Both the position numbers and the translations under genes were made by a program. A model generated the notes under the pieces. That model was not told the DNA's origin and did no database searches. It was given only the letters and a program-made list of their open reading frames with translations. A stretch of 60,000 bases of DNA from assembly GCF_030272615.1 (NCBI RefSeq), contig NC_081408.1, forward strand, positions 610,645,673 to 610,705,672. The letters are read 5' to 3'. Each line of letters starts with the position of its first letter. Position 1 is the first letter of the stretch. Shown here piece after piece: positions 56,231 through 60,000 of the stretch. This DNA is from Cryptomeria japonica (taxonomy: Eukaryota; Streptophyta; Pinopsida; Cupressales; Cupressaceae).

Positions 56231-57298
56231 ACCTTTTACAACTTGACAAACTCTGCACATATCTCTTAACATCCTTATGAATTTGGGGCCAAAAGTAAGG
56301 CTCACTCACCAATGCAACTATTTTATCAATGCCAAAGTGTCCAGCTAAACCTCCATTATGCTTCTCTTTTATCAGGTTCTCTCTCATGGAACTTTTAGGT
56401 ATGCACAAGTGAACTCCCTTAAATAACATCCCATCCTGAATCAAGTAATGTAACCATTTGCTCCTATTAACCATAACTGGTTCTCTACATGCTTTCCAAG
56501 GTTCTACAAAATCCAGGTCTTCATCATACAAGGTCTTCAAATCTTCAAAACCTAATACTATCACTGTCATCTCTGTTAGCAAGTTCCTTCTCCTACTTAA
56601 TGCATCAACAACTTTGTTAGATTTCCCACTTCTATGTTTTAACATAAAGGTGTAACTCTGCAAGAACTCTACCCATCTCATATGTTTTTGATTCAACTTA
56701 CTCTAACTGTTCAAATATTTCAAATCTTGATGATCTGTGTACAACACAAAATCCTTAGGCAGCAAGTAATGTCTCCATTTCTTCAAGGCTTGAATTATGA
56801 CATAAAATTCCTGATCATATATTGAATATCTTTTTTGGGCATCATTCAATTTCTCACTGAAATAGAGGCTATTTCTCTCCCTTCTTGACTCAAAACTGCT
56901 CCTATTGCTATTCCACTTGCATCACAATCCACTTGAAATACCTTATTTAAATCTGATAAAGCCAACACAGGCTGATCAGTCACTTTCTGTTTCAGCAACT
57001 CAAAACATTTTCTTGCTCTGGTGATCCACTTGAATTCCTTCTGATCTACCCTCATGGTCTCAGTCATAGGGTTACAAATTGAATTGGAATTTCTGATAAA
57101 CTTCCAGTAAAAACTAGCCAATCCATGAAATGATCTTACCTCTCCAATTCTTTCTAGTGTAGACCACTCAACAATGTCTTTCACTTTCTCAGGGTCTATC
57201 TTCAAACCATCCTCAGATATCACAAATCCTAAATAGACTAACTCATCCTTCATGAAAGTGCACTTCTTGATATTGACCAGTAAATTTTCTTCTCTCAA
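56229..57298 (-). pseudogene. RT C-terminal part, RNase H and integrase zinc region
   Basis: 56846-57298 holds Lys-Cys-Thr-Phe...Tyr-Leu-Gly-Phe-Val-Ile-Ser (RT thumb) and Phe-Gln-Val-Asp-Cys-Asp-Ala-Ser-Gly-Ile-Ala-Ile-Gly-Ala-Val-Leu (RNase H start, catalytic Asp). A frameshift and stops occupy 56700-56850, where Tyr-Thr-Asp-His-Gln is still readable. 56229-56696 has Arg-Trp-Val-Glu-Phe-Leu-Gln, Lys-Val-Val-Asp-Ala-Leu-Ser-Arg-Arg and the His...His part of the integrase zinc finger; its Cys pair is displaced by a frame change at the end. Confidence 0.8.
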
Positions 57299-58720
57299 CC
57301 TCTACAAAACTTGTCTTAACTGCAACAAATGCTCCTCTTTTTTTCTTACTGAAAATCAGAATATCATCCAAATACACAATTAAAAACCTACCCAAGAATT
57401 TATTCAAAACCTCATTCATCAGCCTCATGAAAGTACTCGGTGCATTAGTTAATGCAAAAGGCATCACCAACCATTCATATAATCCTTCATTTATCTTGAA
57501 TGCCATCTTCCATTCATCACCTTCTCTGATCCTGATCTAATGATATCCAGTCTTCAAATCTATCTTTGTAAAGTACTTTGATCCAATCAAACAGTCCATT
57601 ATGTCATTCATCCTAGGCAAGGGAAACCGGTGTTTCACTGTGATCTTATTTATTTCTCTTGAATCGGTACACATCCTCCAATCTCTATTCTTCTTAGGTG
57701 CTAATACCGCTGGTACTGCACAAGGGCTTAGAATTTCCCTGATCAAACCTTTCTCCAATAACTCATACACTTGTCTATTCAGTTCTTCATTCTCTGCTAG
57801 TGTTAATCGGTATGTAGATTTGTTAGGCAAACTAGCTCTAAGAACTAAGCCCATGCAATGACTAATACTTCTAATAGGTGGCAATACATTAGGTACATTG
57901 TCTGAAATGATGTCCTCATATTCTGCCAAAAAATCTCTTATATCTACCAAGTGTTCTCCTTCCAGTTTCGGTATCTTAGGCTTTTTAGGAATTAAGGCAA
58001 AACAAACATTCTCATGTCTTAGTCCATCCATGAACTTCCTTCCATCTACTAGACAAATTTTGGTATTTGTACAAACTTCATTCTTCAAAGGTTCCTCCAA
58101 AGGTAACAAGGTTTGCTTCGTCCCATCATGTATTTCTTGTCTATAAAACTGCCATGGTCTTCCCAAAAAAAGATGACAAATCTCCATAGGCATAATATCA
58201 CACAAAATTTCATCATGATAATTCCCAAATTTTAGTTTTACTAAACACTTTTCACTCACTAATAACTTATGTTCATCCTGAATCCATGCTATCTGGTAAG
58301 GCTGAGGGTGTTTCAATCTCTCCAATTTCAACTTATTCACCATCTCTTCTGAAACAAGATTATCCAAACTACCACTATCAATAACAACTTTACAACACTT
58401 AGTGGATACCTTACATCTGGTCTTGAACAGGTTCCTCCTTTGCAGGGGTTCTTTATCTCCTCTGGTATAGCAAAAATCTCTCCTTACCATCAACAGTTCT
58501 CCATCTTCTGGTTTATTGTCTTATCTGGTGGGGTTCTCCTCCACCAATGCCGCTCTTTTGGTAGCCTCTGACTTCTTACATTCAAATTCACAGTGTCCTT
58601 CTCCTCCACATTTAATGCAGGTTCCTCTGAATGTCCTTTTTCCTTGTCTTCCAAAGTTCTCATTTCGGTAACCATCTGGTTCTCTCCTCTGATAGAAATT
58701 TCTATCATCCTTCTAGTATG
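57243..58720 (-). pseudogene. Zinc knuckle, protease and RT
   Basis: The CCHC knuckle (Cys-Ile-Lys-Cys-Gly-Gly-Glu-Gly-His...Cys) is at 58577-58620. From 58493: the protease site Ile-Asp-Ser-Gly-Ser (about 58370), then RT with Leu-Leu-Glu-Lys-Gly-Leu-Ile-Arg, Cys-Thr-Asp-Ser-Arg-Glu-Ile-Asn and Phe-Thr-Lys-Ile-Asp-Leu-Lys-Thr-Gly-Tyr-His. A TAG follows at about 57538. The frame resumes with [11 protein letters not shown] and the catalytic Tyr-Leu-Asp-Asp at 57363-57374. A frameshift follows in the A-rich run near 57340. Confidence 0.85.
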
Positions 58721-59599
58721 AATTGCCTTCCTTTCTCACTTGTCCTTGTGTTGATCTATATTGGTTCCTCTTGCTTCGGTGTATCTTCCTCCTTGAAATC
58801 TTCCTTCGGTAAACCTTGCACCTCTACCTCTCTGTCTCTTCTCATTCCTTTTATTCAATTTCTCTTCAAATTTTATTGCATACTGGTAAGCTTCTTCAAC
58901 ACTCTCAAATTTGATCATACAGAGTTCATCGTCTATAGACATTTGCAATTAGTTAAAATATCTTAAAATTTATTCAATTTCATCATCGACATGTCTGGAT
59001 CTGATGTTAAACTTGTAAAATTCTTTGGTGTACTCCTTCACACTAGATTTATTCTGTCTCAGATTCTGCAACTTTCATAATAAATCTACTTAATAATTTG
59101 TAGGGACAAACTTTGATTTTAACTTAGCAATCATCCTATCCCATGTCTTAATCTTTTCTTTACCTCTTCTTTGCCTATCAAATTGCAAGTGCTCCCACCA
59201 AAGAGATGCATGACCCTTCAAACAGGCACATGCATACTTCACCGTCCTCTCTTCTGCAGTGTTTTCAAAATCAAAATACTTCTCCATCTCCAAGATCCAA
59301 TCCATCAATTCATCTGAATCTAACTTCCCATCATATTCCAGTGGGGTAAAATGAGGTTTAGTGTTCTCCCTACTCAAAACCCTTTAAAACCTTTCCTCCT
59401 CTGGAACAATTTCCGGTAGGTTCACTTGTTCTGCTAGGGATTCCTCTCCTTCATCTTTGCTCACATCCTCAACATGTTGGCCTCTTCTCTGGGTTGTCTC
59501 CATGGCTTCTAACCGAGTTGCTATTCCTTGCGACATCTCCATTACAACAGGGTCTGCATTCCCACGTGCTCCACCATTCCTAGTTCCTCTTCATGCCAT
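58721..59599 (-). pseudogene. Gag of the chromovirus-type element
   Basis: A likely start ATG is at 59599, followed two codons later by TGA. The frame then runs through Glu/Gln-rich text, a TAA near 59384 and a clean block 59377-59090 (Phe-Asp-Gly-like Tyr-Asp-Gly-Lys, Trp-Ile-Leu-Glu-Met-Glu-Lys-Tyr-Phe, Ala-Ser-Leu-Trp-Trp-Glu, Ile-Lys-Thr-Trp-Asp-Arg-Met, Leu-Lys-Ser-Lys-Phe-Val-Pro), the Retrotrans_gag fold. 58736-58948 continues with a Tyr-Ala-Ile-Lys-Phe-Glu-Glu-Lys helix and an Arg/Gly-rich tail before the zinc knuckle. Confidence 0.8.
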
Positions 59600-59690
59600 T
59601 GATCCATGCTAGTCCTCTGCAATTGCAGGTCAGATCCGCAACCTGCCACCTGACAAAAAGATTCAGGACATGCAATCTCAGAATGAACTT

Positions 59691-59703
59691 CGTTCTGATA
59701 CCA
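59691..59703 (-). other. Primer binding site (initiator-Met type)
   Basis: TGGTATCAGAACG on the minus strand, 2 bp from the LTR end (TTTCA). The initiator-Met class of PBS is normal for plant chromoviruses. Confidence 0.75.
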
Positions 59704-59705
59704 CT

Positions 59706-60000
59706 TGAAATAGTCACCGGTGAGGAGGGACCTCGAAGAGATCAGTCCAAACTGATCAACAAGAGTAAACACAACAGAATCACACATATATGATAGAGGA
59801 AATGCATAATAGATAGTTTTATTACATGAAAGTTAACTACATCCAACTGGTAACAACAGGGTTACAACATACTAACACACAGACCTGGTAGAATAGGTCA
59901 CACTGGGACCTTGAATCGAAAGATATATCTTCTATGCACAATCTATCTATTTGACATTCCTTCATTTTCTGATTGATTACCTTCTAATTAATGATTACAT
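59706..60000 (-). repeat. 5' LTR of chromovirus-type element (partial)
   Basis: Aligns with 54268-54545; continues past the window edge. Confidence 0.85.

Larger units (their letters stand above)
54268..60000 (-). mobile_element. Ty3/gypsy element with chromodomain (chromovirus group), 5' LTR cut by window end
   Basis: Minus-strand order: 5' LTR (59706 to beyond 60000), PBS (59691-59703), gag, zinc knuckle, protease, RT, RNase H, integrase, chromodomain, 3' LTR (54268 to about 55060). The two LTRs align from their PBS-side ends (tgaa-agtcaccggtgaggagggacct). Integrase is 3' of RT, as in Ty3/gypsy, and the chromodomain places it among chromoviruses. It sits inside a copia gag. Several stops and frameshifts mean it is dead. 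Confidence 0.85.

Noticed and set aside
1-60000. CRISPR arrays, tRNA/rRNA genes, bacterial operons
   Set aside because: None seen. The tandem repeats lack spacer structure and the only tRNA-like text is primer binding sites.

Overview
This 60 kb window looks like intergenic DNA of a seed plant with a large, repeat-rich genome. A gymnosperm (conifer) is my best guess, from the density of decayed, nested LTR retrotransposons and the AT-rich single-copy spacers; nothing in the sequence proves it. I see no intact host gene, tRNA, rRNA or CRISPR array. Nearly all coding potential belongs to transposable elements interrupted by stops and frameshifts. Where the ancestral codon can be inferred, most stops are TAG or TGA and look like products of C-to-T change.

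Layout: 1-563 is an unidentified broken ORF. 564-5650 is mostly unrecognised and holds one Ty3/gypsy RNase H scrap. 5653-7513 looks like a solo LTR with a 61-bp tandem repeat and a TATA box. 7514-16497 (minus strand) is a CACTA/EnSpm DNA transposon with two genes: a TNP2-type transposase (Transpos_assoc, TNP2 core, DUF4218, DUF4216, Asp/Gly tail) and a second multi-exon gene combining a SET-like region with a plant En/Spm (PF03004-like) region. 17180-17890 is a decayed gypsy reverse transcriptase, 22.0 kb has a gypsy RNase H scrap, and 22.8-24.7 kb has minisatellites and a G-patch fragment.

25003-30572 is a structurally complete minus-strand Ty1/copia-type element: two LTRs of about 385 bp, an initiator-Met PBS, a PPT and a near-identical 5-bp target duplication. 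No recognisable pol was found in its interior. 32.9-35.1 kb is an Athila/Tat-like gag-protease fragment (PBS of tRNA-Asp type). It is fused to the 3' part of another LTR element (accessory ORF, PPT, LTR 36359-37251).

37673-42816 is a 5'-truncated LINE flanked by a 9-bp direct repeat. Behind RT, zinc finger and RNase H it carries an extra ORF (globular part, acidic/Lys-rich linker, coiled coil), an unusual place for an additional ORF. 43673-51404 is part of a minus-strand LTR element. It has a gag-like coiled-coil/CCHC protein and an accessory ORF of about 1,200 codons, but no visible reverse transcriptase. Its 5' LTR is split by a plus-strand copia element (from 51405), whose gag is in turn split by a minus-strand chromodomain-bearing Ty3/gypsy element (54268 to beyond 60000). 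This gives a three-level nest.

The items that look least ordinary are the LINE with a 3' ORF, the gag-plus-giant-ORF LTR element lacking pol, and the CACTA second gene with a SET-like region and duplicated mini-exons.
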